Numbered from the stretch's first letter, positions 40,388 through 51,493 are shown. The stretch: DNA of 64,000 nucleotides from Prevotella sp. 10(H) (GCF_000711235.1 NZ_JOMI01000007.1:620001-684000); one strand, 5' to 3'. Program-made: numbers and translations. Notes: generated by a model not told the origin, from the sequence alone.

Positions 40388-41146
40388 ATGCCGAAAATTT
40401 CCATTATAACACCTACATATAATTCAGAAAATACTATTCAGGGAACAATTGAAGCCTTGTTGCGCCAGACCTTTTCCGATTTTGAATATATAATAATAGA
40501 CGGACTTTCGAAAGACGGGACAATAGAAAAGATAAAGAGCTATATTCCCCGTTTTCAGGCTAAAGGTGTCGATGTAAGGATTATCAGTGAGGCTGATAAG
40601 GGTGTATATGATGCAATGAATAAGGGTATCTCTCTTGCAAAAGGAGAGCTTATAGGCATTACTAATTCTGACGATTGGTATGAAGATAATGCTTTAGAAA
40701 TGATGTGGAATAAATTCTCTGATGGAAAAACGAACCGTTCGAACTGCATGATATATGGTATAGAGCGCGTATGGAAAGATGACAAAATATTTAATGTCCA
40801 ACGCCGTGGTGCCGCATATATATCCGAGAGCGTGCTACCGCACTCGACTTTTTTCGTGGCAAAGGCAGTATACGAAAAATTCGGTGCTTTTGATCTTTCT
40901 GTTAAAGTCTTAGCCGATTATGATTTCATCTGCAGATGTGCAAGCCAGGGAGTGGAACTTCAGGAAGTTGATGTTGTAATTTCTAATTTCCGTTTAGGCG
41001 GCATATCCTCTTCTTACTTTGATTTTTATGCGGACTATTATAGGATAAAACATAAATACGGCTTTATCGATGATAAGAAATATAAGGAATTGAAGTTTGT
41101 ATTAAGGGTCAAGAAAATTATTAATAAGTTCATAAAGAGATGGTAA
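40388..41146 (+). CDS. glycosyltransferase family 2
   Basis: 252 residues. The GT-A fold opens with ISIITPTYNSENTIQGTIEA and has the metal/nucleotide-sugar motif as NSDDWYED (93-100), plus FDLSVKVLADYDFICR, where the catalytic Asp is expected. The C-terminus is basic (about residues 230-252) and may associate with the membrane. It probably builds O-antigen, capsule or protein glycans. A TATCTTTG -7 element (40358-40365) lies 23 bases before the ATG; no -33 match is visible. It is isolated, not in a large polysaccharide cluster. Confidence 0.9.
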   Translation: MPKISIITPTYNSENTIQGTIEALLRQTFSDFEYIIIDGLSKDGTIEKIKSYIPRFQAKGVDVRIISEADKGVYDAMNKGISLAKGELIGITNSDDWYEDNALEMMWNKFSDGKTNRSNCMIYGIERVWKDDKIFNVQRRGAAYISESVLPHSTFFVAKAVYEKFGAFDLSVKVLADYDFICRCASQGVELQEVDVVISNFRLGGISSSYFDFYADYYRIKHKYGFIDDKKYKELKFVLRVKKIINKFIKRW

Positions 41147-41151
41147 TATAT

Positions 41152-41189
41152 AAAGAAAGGGAGAGTATAAAAATACTCTCCCTTTCTTT
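41152..41189. terminator. bidirectional terminator
   Basis: A perfect 17-bp stem (AAAGAAAGGGAGAGTAT 41152-41168, ATACTCTCCCTTTCTTT 41173-41189) with loop AAAA lies between the convergent GT2 and CotH genes. A/T flanks on both sides allow termination of either strand. Confidence 0.9.
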
Positions 41190-41211
41190 TATTCAATGAT
41201 ATTCATTATAG

Positions 41212-42750
41212 TTACTTTAACTGTTGATCCATCCATTCTATTCTCTTTTTCAACCAGTCTTTAAGATAGTCTATCTCTCCCTTATAACTTCCAGTAACTA
41301 CGTTATTAGGCCATACATGTTTGTTTAATATACGCCAGCGTCTGAAATTCACTATTTGAGAGACTTCCATTTGTTTGGCTAAATCATCAATATACGGATT
41401 TAGGTCGTTTAATTCTCCACCCCGTAATACACTCCAACGGTCTCTTATCTTTTGCATAAATTCCGGATGAGATACAAATTCTTTGTACCAATCGGCGTTC
41501 ATAGTATACCACCCATTAACTGTTTCACAACCATTATAATCGACATTCCCGAATGCAATATCATAATCCCAAACCGGACCGAAATATACTACATCATTAT
41601 CACGGTCTTTATATACAAATGTGCTTAAGCGGAGATTACCGTCTACATTCTTCGATATTTCATTTATTAACAGATTATCGATAAATGATTTCAGATCGAG
41701 GTATTTTGGTAATTCATCTATTGGATTACCGCTTTTACCATATAGTGCATCTTCAAGTTTCTGTATATGGGCTGAGATGTAATCCTTCTGATTTTGAGGA
41801 ATATCTTCCGGTCTGTTAACACAAAAGGTCATATCGGCTTCTCTTGTTTTGAAAAAGACAGGTTCGCTTTCACGTTCGTCAATTTCCAGTAAATATCCAC
41901 CACTGACATTTGTATCCGTGGCTTCCATTTCTGCTATGTTCACCCTGTTCTTATCTATTCTTATATGTTCACATAACATATAATTGCCAATATAATCTCC
42001 ATTGAGTATTACGTCTACATATTTTGCACGCGGAGTATATGGATATTCCATACGACGGCTGATTTCAAAAGCAAGTTCGTTACGAAGTAATGTCTTGTCA
42101 GAATAATTGGCCAATAATACCCAATGCTTACTTTTCGGCATGCCTAATATTTCGGAGGATTTATTCAGTTTAAGCCTGTACGGCTTCTTTTCCATTCCCC
42201 ATGTGCTATTACCGCGTCCCTTAATTTCAGTTTCTGCTTCGAAAAGTTTTTCTGTAACTTCTCCTTTCTCATCTCTGGACTCAAGCGTGATAGTTGCATT
42301 CAGATATTTTTCTTTCACAATGATCGGCTCTCTGTTCTCAGTGTTTATGGTTAGCAACGGAAAGTGGAATCCTTCAGGTGGAGGTAATATAGCTTCGTCC
42401 TGCTTTATTTCAACAGAGGCAGTCTTAGTGTTTCCCTTTATGGTAAGTTTCGTAGAAAGAGGGATATCATCCTTGTTTTCTATCACTTCCACTTCTATTG
42501 TCATATCTCCTTCACCTTTTAGAGGGCTCACTTTAAACCACTCTTTGTTTTCAGGCAATATTTCCCACTTTGCATTCGATTTAATGGAGAAGCTTTGTTT
42601 GCCTCCTTTGGCTTCAAATGAGAGTACGGGTTTATCGACTGTAAGTGTTTCGGGTACTTTAGGCTCTACTGTTTTGTCATCGCTCGAGCAACCGCTGATA
42701 ATCAATGAAAGGAAAATGATAAAGTTAAGGAGAAAGATGTGTTTTTTCAT
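41212..42750 (-). CDS. BACON-CotH spore-coat-kinase-like lipoprotein
   Basis: 512 residues. The lipoprotein signal ends LIISGC (Cys21). Residues about 38-118 form a BACON-like beta-sandwich (FEAKGGKQSFSIKSNAKWEI). From about 130 a CotH kinase-type domain follows with ITLESRDE, GRGNSTWGMEKKPYRLKL, LLANYSDKTLLRNELAFEI and VWDYDIAFGN. CotH proteins in Bacillus phosphorylate spore-coat proteins; Bacteroidota homologues are secreted and their targets are unknown. BACON domains occur on carbohydrate-processing proteins and often bind mucin-like or other glycans. Neighbouring glycosyltransferases are consistent with surface glycan work. Confidence 0.83.
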   Translation of the reverse strand: MKKHIFLLNFIIFLSLIISGCSSDDKTVEPKVPETLTVDKPVLSFEAKGGKQSFSIKSNAKWEILPENKEWFKVSPLKGEGDMTIEVEVIENKDDIPLSTKLTIKGNTKTASVEIKQDEAILPPPEGFHFPLLTINTENREPIIVKEKYLNATITLESRDEKGEVTEKLFEAETEIKGRGNSTWGMEKKPYRLKLNKSSEILGMPKSKHWVLLANYSDKTLLRNELAFEISRRMEYPYTPRAKYVDVILNGDYIGNYMLCEHIRIDKNRVNIAEMEATDTNVSGGYLLEIDERESEPVFFKTREADMTFCVNRPEDIPQNQKDYISAHIQKLEDALYGKSGNPIDELPKYLDLKSFIDNLLINEISKNVDGNLRLSTFVYKDRDNDVVYFGPVWDYDIAFGNVDYNGCETVNGWYTMNADWYKEFVSHPEFMQKIRDRWSVLRGGELNDLNPYIDDLAKQMEVSQIVNFRRWRILNKHVWPNNVVTGSYKGEIDYLKDWLKKRIEWMDQQLK

Positions 42751-42765
42751 GGATATTAGATTTAG

Positions 42766-44928
<2,163 letters not shown>

Positions 44929-44948
44929 AAAATATACTCGACTATTTA

Positions 44949-44975
44949 AAAGGCTGCAGAAATGTAGCCTTTTTT
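44949..44975 (+). terminator. gyrB terminator
   Basis: AAAGGCTGCA (44949-44958) pairs with TGTAGCCTTT (44963-44972) around GAAA, with one G-U pair, followed by a six-T run (44970-44975). Confidence 0.85.
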
Positions 44976-45026
44976 ATTTCTTCATTTAGTATCTTTGTGT
45001 GCAATTTTAACTTAAAAGTTGCACTT

Positions 45027-45680
45027 ATGACTCTTTTACTTCAATCCTACTCCGCTTTTATCTTCGATTTTGACTACACCTTGGCCGATTCTTCAAAAGG
45101 TATTGTTTATTGCTTCCGTAAGATTCTCAACCGCCATAGTTATATCAATATTTCCGATGATTCAATAAAAAGAACCATAGGAATGACATTGGAAGACTCT
45201 TTCTCTCAACTCACAGGACTTACTGATGCAGATATCTTAACAACACTAAAATATGAGTATGTAGAAGAAGCATATAAGGTAATGAATGCTAATACTGTAT
45301 TCTATGATGCGTCTTTACCGTTTGTAACAAATCTGAAGCAGTCAGGCAAACTCACAGGCATTGTATCAACCAAACAAAGCCATATGATCAGGGAATTTCT
45401 GGTAAGTAAAGATGCAATCTCTTATTTCAATGTAATAATCGGTATTGAAGATGTTAAGTATACAAAACCAAATCCCGAAGGGTTGCTCTTAGCAATTCAA
45501 CATCTTAATATGCCTGCAGATAAGGTACTTTATTTAGGCGACAGCATTATCGATGCCAAAACAGCAGAAGCTGCTAATGTCGATTTTATAGCAGTAACGA
45601 CAGGTGCCACTCTAAAAGATGAATTTTTGCGTTTTCCACACAAATATATAGTGTCTTCTTTATCGGAACTTACGATATAA
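45027..45680 (+). CDS. HAD-superfamily phosphatase (phosphoglycolate phosphatase-like)
   Basis: 217 residues from the ATG at 45027. The HAD motifs are FDFDYTLADS (nucleophile Asp14, acid Asp16), Thr/Ser in IVSTKQ, Lys in YTKPNPEGLL and the motif IV LGDSIIDAKTA. A helical C1-type cap lies between motifs I and II. Related enzymes dephosphorylate phosphoglycolate or other small phosphates; the substrate is not certain. TATCTTTG at 44990-44997 is a candidate -7 element just before the start. Confidence 0.85.
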   Translation: MTLLLQSYSAFIFDFDYTLADSSKGIVYCFRKILNRHSYINISDDSIKRTIGMTLEDSFSQLTGLTDADILTTLKYEYVEEAYKVMNANTVFYDASLPFVTNLKQSGKLTGIVSTKQSHMIREFLVSKDAISYFNVIIGIEDVKYTKPNPEGLLLAIQHLNMPADKVLYLGDSIIDAKTAEAANVDFIAVTTGATLKDEFLRFPHKYIVSSLSELTI

Positions 45681-45704
45681 GAGCAAATTGGGGATTACCT
45701 GCGG

Positions 45705-45866
45705 TTATCCCCTGTCTTTTGTATTTTCGTCTGGATTTATCCAGTCATTAGCGGCTTCTACTTCCTTGTCGCTAACTTGTTTAGGAAAAGCAGAATCCTT
45801 ATCTTTTCTTGCTTCTTCGTATCCTTCAAAATCTTCGTGAGATTGGTAAGTTTTATCATTTTCCAT
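45705..45866 (-). CDS. small acidic protein, conserved-looking
   Basis: 53 residues, starting MENDKTYQSHEDFEGYEEAR and ending PDENTKDRG. It is hydrophilic, acidic and without cysteines or a signal peptide, and so likely a soluble intracellular protein of unknown function. The clean start, length and composition make it look real. It is convergent with the HAD gene. An imperfect GGGGATTACC / GGTTATCCCC hairpin (45690-45712) overlaps its stop and may terminate both. Confidence 0.45.
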   Translation of the reverse strand: MENDKTYQSHEDFEGYEEARKDKDSAFPKQVSDKEVEAANDWINPDENTKDRG

Positions 45867-46091
45867 AATCGTAGTTTGTATAAATTATTTTTAATTATTT
45901 ATTCATAAGGATAACAATAAACAGTCCTTACTTGTTTAAATATCATTCAGTATATAGATAAATATTTCTGTAAATAGTATGGATTGCAAGTACTTTATTT
46001 CGTTAAGGCTTTATCGAAAAAATTGGTAGCAGGCTACTATAACTCGCAACTAATCTATATCTTTGCAATCCATACTTTTAACAAAAACAAT

Positions 46092-47084
46092 ATGACCGTT
46101 AAGAATATCATTGCCATTTGCTCCATGCTGACGTTGATTGCATGTGCATGTAATAACAAGACATCGACAAGCAAGCCGATAGAAGCATACCAGAAAATAT
46201 CGCCCGATTTTAACGGAGATAGTGCATATGCCTATGTTGATAAGCAAGTAGCATTCGGGCCACGCGTACCGAATACACAGCAACATGTTGCCTGTGGTGA
46301 TTATCTGGTTTCGGAACTGAAACGCTTTGGCGCAGATGTACAGGAGCAGAAGATGGTTGTAACGGCTTATGACGGAACAAAACTGAATGCGCGTAATATT
46401 ATCGGATCGTATGGATTAGATAAAGCAATACGAGTGCTTTTATTCGCACATTGGGATACACGTCCTTATTCAGATAGGGATGCCGACAAGGCTAATTATA
46501 ATAAGCCTCTGCTCGGAGCAAATGACGGAGGCAGCGGTGTGGGCGTCCTTTTAGAAGTGGCACGAATAGTTCAGTCGAAAGCACCGGAAGTAGGTATAGA
46601 CATTATATTCTTCGACGCAGAGGATTACGGTACTCCGGTATTTAAGACGAAAGCAGACTTTAGCGATAAGTGGTGGTGCCTCGGATCACAATATTGGGCT
46701 AACAATCCGCATGTAAAAGATTATAAAGCAAAGTATGGAATCTTACTGGATATGGTAGGCGGTATAGATGCGAAGTTTTATAAAGAAGCTTATTCGAAAG
46801 AGTATGCAGCCAATGTTGTCGAAAAAGTATGGAGTACAGCAGGTAAAATGGGTTACGGTAAATACTTTATAGGAAAGGACGGCGGTATGATTACTGACGA
46901 TCATGTTCCTGTAAACCAAATACGGCGGATTCCGAGTATAGATATAATCCAATATGATCTGGAATCGGATCATGGCTTTGCTTCTTACTGGCATACACAG
47001 CAGGACGATATGAGGAATGTCAGCAAGGAAACATTAACTGCTGTGGGACAAACGGTATTAGAAGTTATTTATAACGAGAAATAA
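46092..47084 (+). CDS. M28-family metallopeptidase / glutaminyl cyclase-like lipoprotein
   Basis: About 330 residues from the ATG at 46092; the frame continues upstream but without a plausible start. A lipoprotein-type signal (MTVKNIIAICSMLTLIAC) gives Cys18. Zinc-ligand motifs of the M28 fold are seen: AHWDTRP with His120, GANDGGSG with Asp145, and FFDAEDYG with Glu177. The layout is closest to secreted glutaminyl-peptide cyclotransferase-like proteins, which share this fold. It starts a three-gene run with sufE and a membrane protein, spaced by two bases each. Confidence 0.82.
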   Translation: MTVKNIIAICSMLTLIACACNNKTSTSKPIEAYQKISPDFNGDSAYAYVDKQVAFGPRVPNTQQHVACGDYLVSELKRFGADVQEQKMVVTAYDGTKLNARNIIGSYGLDKAIRVLLFAHWDTRPYSDRDADKANYNKPLLGANDGGSGVGVLLEVARIVQSKAPEVGIDIIFFDAEDYGTPVFKTKADFSDKWWCLGSQYWANNPHVKDYKAKYGILLDMVGGIDAKFYKEAYSKEYAANVVEKVWSTAGKMGYGKYFIGKDGGMITDDHVPVNQIRRIPSIDIIQYDLESDHGFASYWHTQQDDMRNVSKETLTAVGQTVLEVIYNEK

Positions 47085-47086
47085 AA

Positions 47087-47515
47087 ATGGGGACAATAAA
47101 CGAAGTACAGGACGAAATAATAGAGGAATTCTCAATGTTCGACGATTGGATGGATCGTTATTCATTATTAATCGAACTCGGTAATTCTCTCGACAAACTG
47201 GATGCTAAATTTAAAACGGAAGACAATCTGATAGCGGGTTGTCAGAGCCGTGTGTGGCTGCAGGCCGAATATATCGACGGCAAAATCGTATTCAAGGCAG
47301 AAAGTGATGCAGTCATAGTAAAAGGTATTATCGCCTTATTAATAAAAGTATTGTCGAACCGTACTCCTGATGAAATAATTAATGCCGACCTTTACTTTAT
47401 CGAGAAAATAGGATTGCAGGAAAACCTCAGTCCTACACGCTCGAATGGTCTGGTATCGATGATAAAGCAAATCCGTTTTTATGCTATGGCCTACAAGGCT
47501 AAAGAGCAAAGCTGA
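47087..47515 (+). CDS. sufE: cysteine desulfurase-activating protein SufE
   Basis: 142 residues. The catalytic cysteine is Cys52 in LIAGCQSRVWL, the SufE hallmark. The surrounding LIELGNSLDKLD and the C-terminal LSPTRSNGLVSMIKQIRFYA are typical. SufE accepts sulphur from SufS and passes it to the Suf scaffold for Fe-S cluster assembly. The other suf genes are not in this window, so it is separated from the main cluster. It starts three bases after the M28 stop. Confidence 0.93.
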   Translation: MGTINEVQDEIIEEFSMFDDWMDRYSLLIELGNSLDKLDAKFKTEDNLIAGCQSRVWLQAEYIDGKIVFKAESDAVIVKGIIALLIKVLSNRTPDEIINADLYFIEKIGLQENLSPTRSNGLVSMIKQIRFYAMAYKAKEQS

Positions 47516-47517
47516 TT

Positions 47518-48018
47518 ATGAATGTGATATTCCATGTAGCAACAGGTGTTGGCGCGGTTGCAACATTGGTGAGCATACCGAATATGCAGACTGCCAAAGG
47601 CCGGATTTTATATGGAGGCTGCGCATTCGTAGCTGGCGTTATCATTCATGGAATATTGGACTATTTGCCTCATTGCTATCCATTATCGGCTAAGGTAGAT
47701 GCGGGAATCAGTCTCTTGCTTATCGCTGCATTTATATACTTTATAAAATCCGGATACCGATTGTTCGCCTTTTTGTCATTTGCAGGCTGCATATTTCCCG
47801 ATATTGTGGATCTTTTACCCTCTATATTGAATAAGTATCTGAATCTGGATATCCCTCTTTCCGATAAGATCTTTCCGTGGCATTATCCGGATTATTCGGG
47901 TTCTATATTTATAGGTAAAAGTATAGCTTCCGATATAAATCATGTTATGGTTGTTCTACTGGTAGCCATAATATGCTGGTGCAGAAGAACAGATATAAAG
48001 TCACTATTTATTAAATAG
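47518..48018 (+). CDS. His-containing membrane protein of unknown function
   Basis: 166 residues with about four hydrophobic segments. Potential metal or active-site residues lie in HVATGVG, HGILDYLPHCYP, FPDIVDLLP and FPWHYPDYSGS. The pattern (several His and Asp at segment ends) is loosely like small membrane-bound hydrolases of the YdjM/LexA-regulated type, but I do not recognise the family. It follows sufE after two bases and its start probably depends on translational coupling. Convergent with thiN. Confidence 0.6.
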   Translation: MNVIFHVATGVGAVATLVSIPNMQTAKGRILYGGCAFVAGVIIHGILDYLPHCYPLSAKVDAGISLLLIAAFIYFIKSGYRLFAFLSFAGCIFPDIVDLLPSILNKYLNLDIPLSDKIFPWHYPDYSGSIFIGKSIASDINHVMVVLLVAIICWCRRTDIKSLFIK

Positions 48019-48024
48019 GGCTGA

Positions 48025-48666
48025 TCAGAAAGCTCTGTAAACAATAGTCCGGCCACTGGTTTCTACCAAAAATTCATTGCCGGTAGCCTCATTTAGGGTA
48101 GCTTGCCACCAGTTAGTAAACACATGGTCATTCACAGGAAATTTCACATGCTTTAAGGTAATGGGCTTGTTGTCTATCGAGAATAGAGAAACCTGCTGTC
48201 CTTCCTTACTTTCGAATACCGAATCTGAATCTATAGCCACAAACACTCCGTAGTCAGTAATCATTTCTACATTTACTTCTTTCATGTACTCCCACAAAAG
48301 ACTTACATTAGCTATCGTGTGATCTTCCCTCTTTCCTGTAGCACCTAAGATGCAAATATTCTTTCTGCCTTGTTCTATACAGAATTGTACGGATTTAGTG
48401 AGGTCATTTGTCTCCTGATCAGGATTGCGGTGAATGATATCTTTAAACCTTACCGCGTTTTCCTTCGACAAGGAATCGCAGTCGCCTGCAATGGCATCCG
48501 GAATCCTTCCGGTTTTGATCAGGTTGTCGATTGCACCGTCACAGCAAACAAGATATTTGCTATTGTTTAATATCGCCAACGGAACAGAATGGGAAGGGAA
48601 TTCGCCATTCGCCAGTATCACTGTTTCCATTTCCCGGTCGGGAAGCGGAAGATAATATTTCTTCAT
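48025..48666 (-). CDS. thiN: thiamine pyrophosphokinase
   Basis: 213 residues, the normal size. Motifs of the THI80/ThiN family are CDGAIDNL, the acidic GDCDSLS, and LGATGKREDHTIAN with the diagnostic D-H pair. A C-terminal thiamin-binding beta domain covers about 140-213. It transfers pyrophosphate from ATP to thiamin, making ThDP. It is convergent with the membrane-protein gene (gap of six bases) and stands alone. Confidence 0.9.
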   Translation of the reverse strand: MKKYYLPLPDREMETVILANGEFPSHSVPLAILNNSKYLVCCDGAIDNLIKTGRIPDAIAGDCDSLSKENAVRFKDIIHRNPDQETNDLTKSVQFCIEQGRKNICILGATGKREDHTIANVSLLWEYMKEVNVEMITDYGVFVAIDSDSVFESKEGQQVSLFSIDNKPITLKHVKFPVNDHVFTNWWQATLNEATGNEFLVETSGRTIVYRAF

Positions 48667-48734
48667 TTCGAATATGCTATATCCTTTTAAACAGCAAAGT
48701 TAACGAATAGTTTTTTATCTCCCCTTTGATTTCC

Positions 48735-49403
48735 TTATTGATTGAAAGACTTGTATACGGGTACTTTATTTGTGTATTCAGTTAAGTCGTATTCTCTTAT
48801 TTCCCTTTCTCCGCGGCTGTCGAAGTTCAGCATTTTATATTGCTTCCCGTTTTTGTCTATACGTACACCCCATGTATAGCTGGCGGGAGTATACCAAAAA
48901 GTACATTTCCATGTAGTGCCGCCCGTTTTATGATAGATGCCTTCACTTTCGAGATATTGCAGTATCTTGTTGTATCCGTATGTGTCGGGTCTGTTTTCAT
49001 GGTCGGTTATCGAACAATTACCTCTGTTGTCACATCTTATCCATTTTCCTATTTTTACCTGGTAGGGAAGGAGTACTCCTTTTTGTTTCAGACGTCCGTC
49101 GGCATAAAATTCTTTATATACAGTATGTATGGCCGGATGTGCAGGCCTTTCGTAGACCTCGAAATTCGAATTTTTCTGATACGATTTCACCTGAATCTGC
49201 GTGCCGTCATGTCTGGTTTCGGTATAGTCCAGCATCGACCCTTTAAATTTACTGTTGTATTGATTTACATCCAATCTTTCATTACTGATCTCCACCCTGT
49301 AATTAGGGTAAATTTCAGTGTATCCGGTTTGGGCTGCAATGCTTGTAAAAACGAAAAGTGCACTACTAATGAAAAATGCAAATTTCAAAGTTTTGGTTTT
49401 CAT
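48735..49403 (-). CDS. secreted protein of unknown function
   Basis: About 222 residues from the ATG at 49401-49403 (MKTKTLKFAFFISSALFVFT), giving a signal peptide ending SIAAQ. An upstream alternative would add 14 residues before it. The mature part is rich in Tyr, Lys and Asn, with several short strand-like segments (DGRLKQKGVLLPYQVKIGKW) and one Cys pair in IRCDNRGNCS. I do not recognise the family. It resembles MORN-like or cell-wall-associated repeats only loosely. Confidence 0.6.
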   Translation of the reverse strand: MKTKTLKFAFFISSALFVFTSIAAQTGYTEIYPNYRVEISNERLDVNQYNSKFKGSMLDYTETRHDGTQIQVKSYQKNSNFEVYERPAHPAIHTVYKEFYADGRLKQKGVLLPYQVKIGKWIRCDNRGNCSITDHENRPDTYGYNKILQYLESEGIYHKTGGTTWKCTFWYTPASYTWGVRIDKNGKQYKMLNFDSRGEREIREYDLTEYTNKVPVYKSFNQ

Positions 49404-49856
49404 GTTAAAGTGTGTTTGTGTCCTAAGTTTGATTTCGCTTCCCAAATATACTAAAAAATGATTTTCGCTATTATAAATAACGAATAATTCTCTGAATATA
49501 TTTCACACTTCTTAAGTATATAAGGTTAAAAAGTAACAAAAGTAACGGAAATCAATGTATCAATTAGCAAATATGCCGATGTGCCAATGATAAAACGGAG
49601 GGTAATCATAATTATTTACATTAATTAACTATATTTGGTTAAAAAGTAACAAAAGTAACGAATTTCTGAATTTTATAAATTAAAAAAATCAAAGAACGCT
49701 CGATATGTAATTCTGTAATATAGATAAAAATCTAAACCGGAAATCAACATTCATGCTTGGCAAAATGTTATTATTTCATCTATATTATAAGGTCAGATAT
49801 TTATAGTTCGATAAAAATAACGACCTTTGCAAGCAAAAAGTAAATAAGAATAATTG
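49404..49856. repeat. intergenic region with GTTAAAAAGTAAC repeats
   Basis: No gene is seen in 450 bases. GGTTAAAAAGTAACAAAAGT followed by AACG occurs twice as direct copies (49524-49548 and 49637-49661). It is the inverse of the three units at 16618-16836. A CAATTAGCAAATATGCC-type repeat lies at 49560-49590. TATATTTG (49631-49638) directly before the second copy has the shape of a -7 element. Confidence 0.6.
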
Positions 49857-50999
49857 ATGATAGAAATAAATAAAGTTCCGTCCCCATGCTTTGTCATGGA
49901 AGAGGAATTACTTAGGAAAAACCTTTCGCTTATCAAGTCGGTAAAAGAAAGAGCCGGAGTGAATATAATACTGGCATTCAAAGCATTTGCCATGTGGAAA
50001 TCCTTTCCTATCATTCGTGAGTATATTCCGTATTCCACAGCCAGTTCGATATATGAAGCGCAACTGGCCTATGAAGAAATGGGGAGCCTTGCTCATACTT
50101 TTTCCCCAGCCTATACGCATGAAAAATTTCCTGTATTTATGAAATACAGCAGCCATATTACATTCAATTCGCTTTCTCAATACGAACGTTTTTATCCGGA
50201 AACATTGAAGTATGGGAAAAAGATATCCTGCGGTATCCGTATCAATCCCGAATATTCAGTTGTGGAAACGGATTTATATAATCCGGCTATGCCCGATTCA
50301 CGGTTAGGGGTTCCGTCTTCCCATTTCGGGGAGCAATTGCCGGAAGGTATCGAAGGGTTACATTTCCATTCTTTATGTGAATCATCTTCATATGATTTGG
50401 AGAAAACATTGGAACAGGTAGAAAAGAAATTCGGACATCTTCTCAAGCAGGCGAAATGGTTGAATATGGGTGGCGGTCATTTGATGACACGCGAAGACTA
50501 TGACGTGGAACATCTTATCAAATTGTTATTATCTTTTAAGGAAAAGTATCCGAATCTGGAATTAATAATGGAGCCGGGCAGCGCGTTTGCATGGCAAACC
50601 GGAATATTGGTTTCTAATGTGGTGGATATTGTTGATAATGGCGGAGTAAAGACGGCTATACTCGATGTATCGTTTGCCTGCCATATGCCCGATTGCCTCG
50701 AAATGCCCTACAAGCCGCGTATTCGCGGGGCATATCACGAGCCGATAGAAGGACTTCCGACTTACAGAATGGGTGGAAGCAGTTGCCTGAGTGGTGACTT
50801 CGTAGGAGAATGGTCTTTCGATGAACCGCTTCTGATAGGAGATACGATTATTTTCGAAGATATGATACATTATACTATTGTCAAAACCACGATGTTTAAC
50901 GGTATATCTCATCCGGCTATTGCCCTATGGAATAAGGATAATCAACTGGAAATATACAGGGAATTTACTTACGAAGATTACAAAAATAGAATGAGTTGA
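49857..50999 (+). CDS. nspC: carboxynorspermidine decarboxylase
   Basis: 380 residues from the ATG at 49857. It belongs to the PLP-dependent alanine-racemase-fold decarboxylases. The PLP lysine is in LAFKAFAMW, the glycine-rich phosphate loop is LNMGGGHLM and EPGSAFAWQTG, and the C-terminal active-site Cys is in CHMPDCLEMP with GGSSCLSGD. The spacing fits NspC, which makes norspermidine or spermidine from carboxy-derivatives in the alternative polyamine pathway. Its usual partner carboxyspermidine dehydrogenase is not adjacent. Confidence 0.9.
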   Translation: MIEINKVPSPCFVMEEELLRKNLSLIKSVKERAGVNIILAFKAFAMWKSFPIIREYIPYSTASSIYEAQLAYEEMGSLAHTFSPAYTHEKFPVFMKYSSHITFNSLSQYERFYPETLKYGKKISCGIRINPEYSVVETDLYNPAMPDSRLGVPSSHFGEQLPEGIEGLHFHSLCESSSYDLEKTLEQVEKKFGHLLKQAKWLNMGGGHLMTREDYDVEHLIKLLLSFKEKYPNLELIMEPGSAFAWQTGILVSNVVDIVDNGGVKTAILDVSFACHMPDCLEMPYKPRIRGAYHEPIEGLPTYRMGGSSCLSGDFVGEWSFDEPLLIGDTIIFEDMIHYTIVKTTMFNGISHPAIALWNKDNQLEIYREFTYEDYKNRMS

Positions 51000-51002
51000 A
51001 AT

Positions 51003-51074
51003 AGTTGACAATGAATAATTAATTAACTCTGTAACTCGTGACTGCCCATAGGACGAAGTAACTTGTAACTAATC
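51003..51074. repeat. intergenic GTAACTTGTAAC-type repeat
   Basis: Contains, in inverse orientation, a copy of the 43-base element at 16558-16600: TCTGTAACTCGTGACTGCCC then ATAGGACGAAGTAACTTGTA. AATAATTAATTAAC precedes it. The 85 bases to the next small gene hold nothing else obvious. Confidence 0.6.
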
Positions 51075-51159
51075 TTAAAATGTTAAAAATGAGATTGTAG
51101 ACAATAAGATTTTCATACCGGCGTTTCAATTATACAACTAAAAGAAACGGAAATCGCCT

Positions 51160-51324
51160 ATGAAGAAAATCTTTACTCCTAAACACTATCATCGTGCTGA
51201 TAAAAAAGAAGAGAAGGTTGTCGCACCTTCCGAAAAGACATTAGACTTTTTAAGACAATTTGCACGGGTACATCATGTTGAAAAGGCTTTGCCGGATATG
51301 ATAAATGGACTTTGTATAAATTAA
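51160..51324 (+). CDS. 54-residue conserved small protein
   Basis: Starts MKKIFTPKHYHRADKKEEKV, continues with KTLDFLRQFARVHHVEKALP, and ends NGLCIN. It is basic with one Cys. I recall similar small proteins in Bacteroides (FTPxHYxRAD..., TLxFLRQFAR, VEKxLP). It has no signal peptide; function is unknown. A strong terminator follows 21 bases downstream, supporting a transcribed gene. Confidence 0.6.
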   Translation: MKKIFTPKHYHRADKKEEKVVAPSEKTLDFLRQFARVHHVEKALPDMINGLCIN

Positions 51325-51345
51325 GTCCGGATAAAAATGAAAGAT

Positions 51346-51378
51346 AAAGTACAAGTTATAATGGCTTGTACTTTTTTT
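51346..51378 (+). terminator. terminator of the 54-residue gene
   Basis: AAAGTACAAG (51346-51355) pairs with CTTGTACTTT (51365-51374) around a nine-base loop, then TTTTTTT (51372-51378). Confidence 0.85.
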
Positions 51379-51493
51379 GTTGAATAGCCTAAGTCTGGAG
51401 AGACATGGTATTTTCCCTCTTCTTCCGGGCTCAGGCTATTCTTCACCTAAGTAATTACTTGAAAAATCGAGATACAATAATTTTGTCTCCTTA

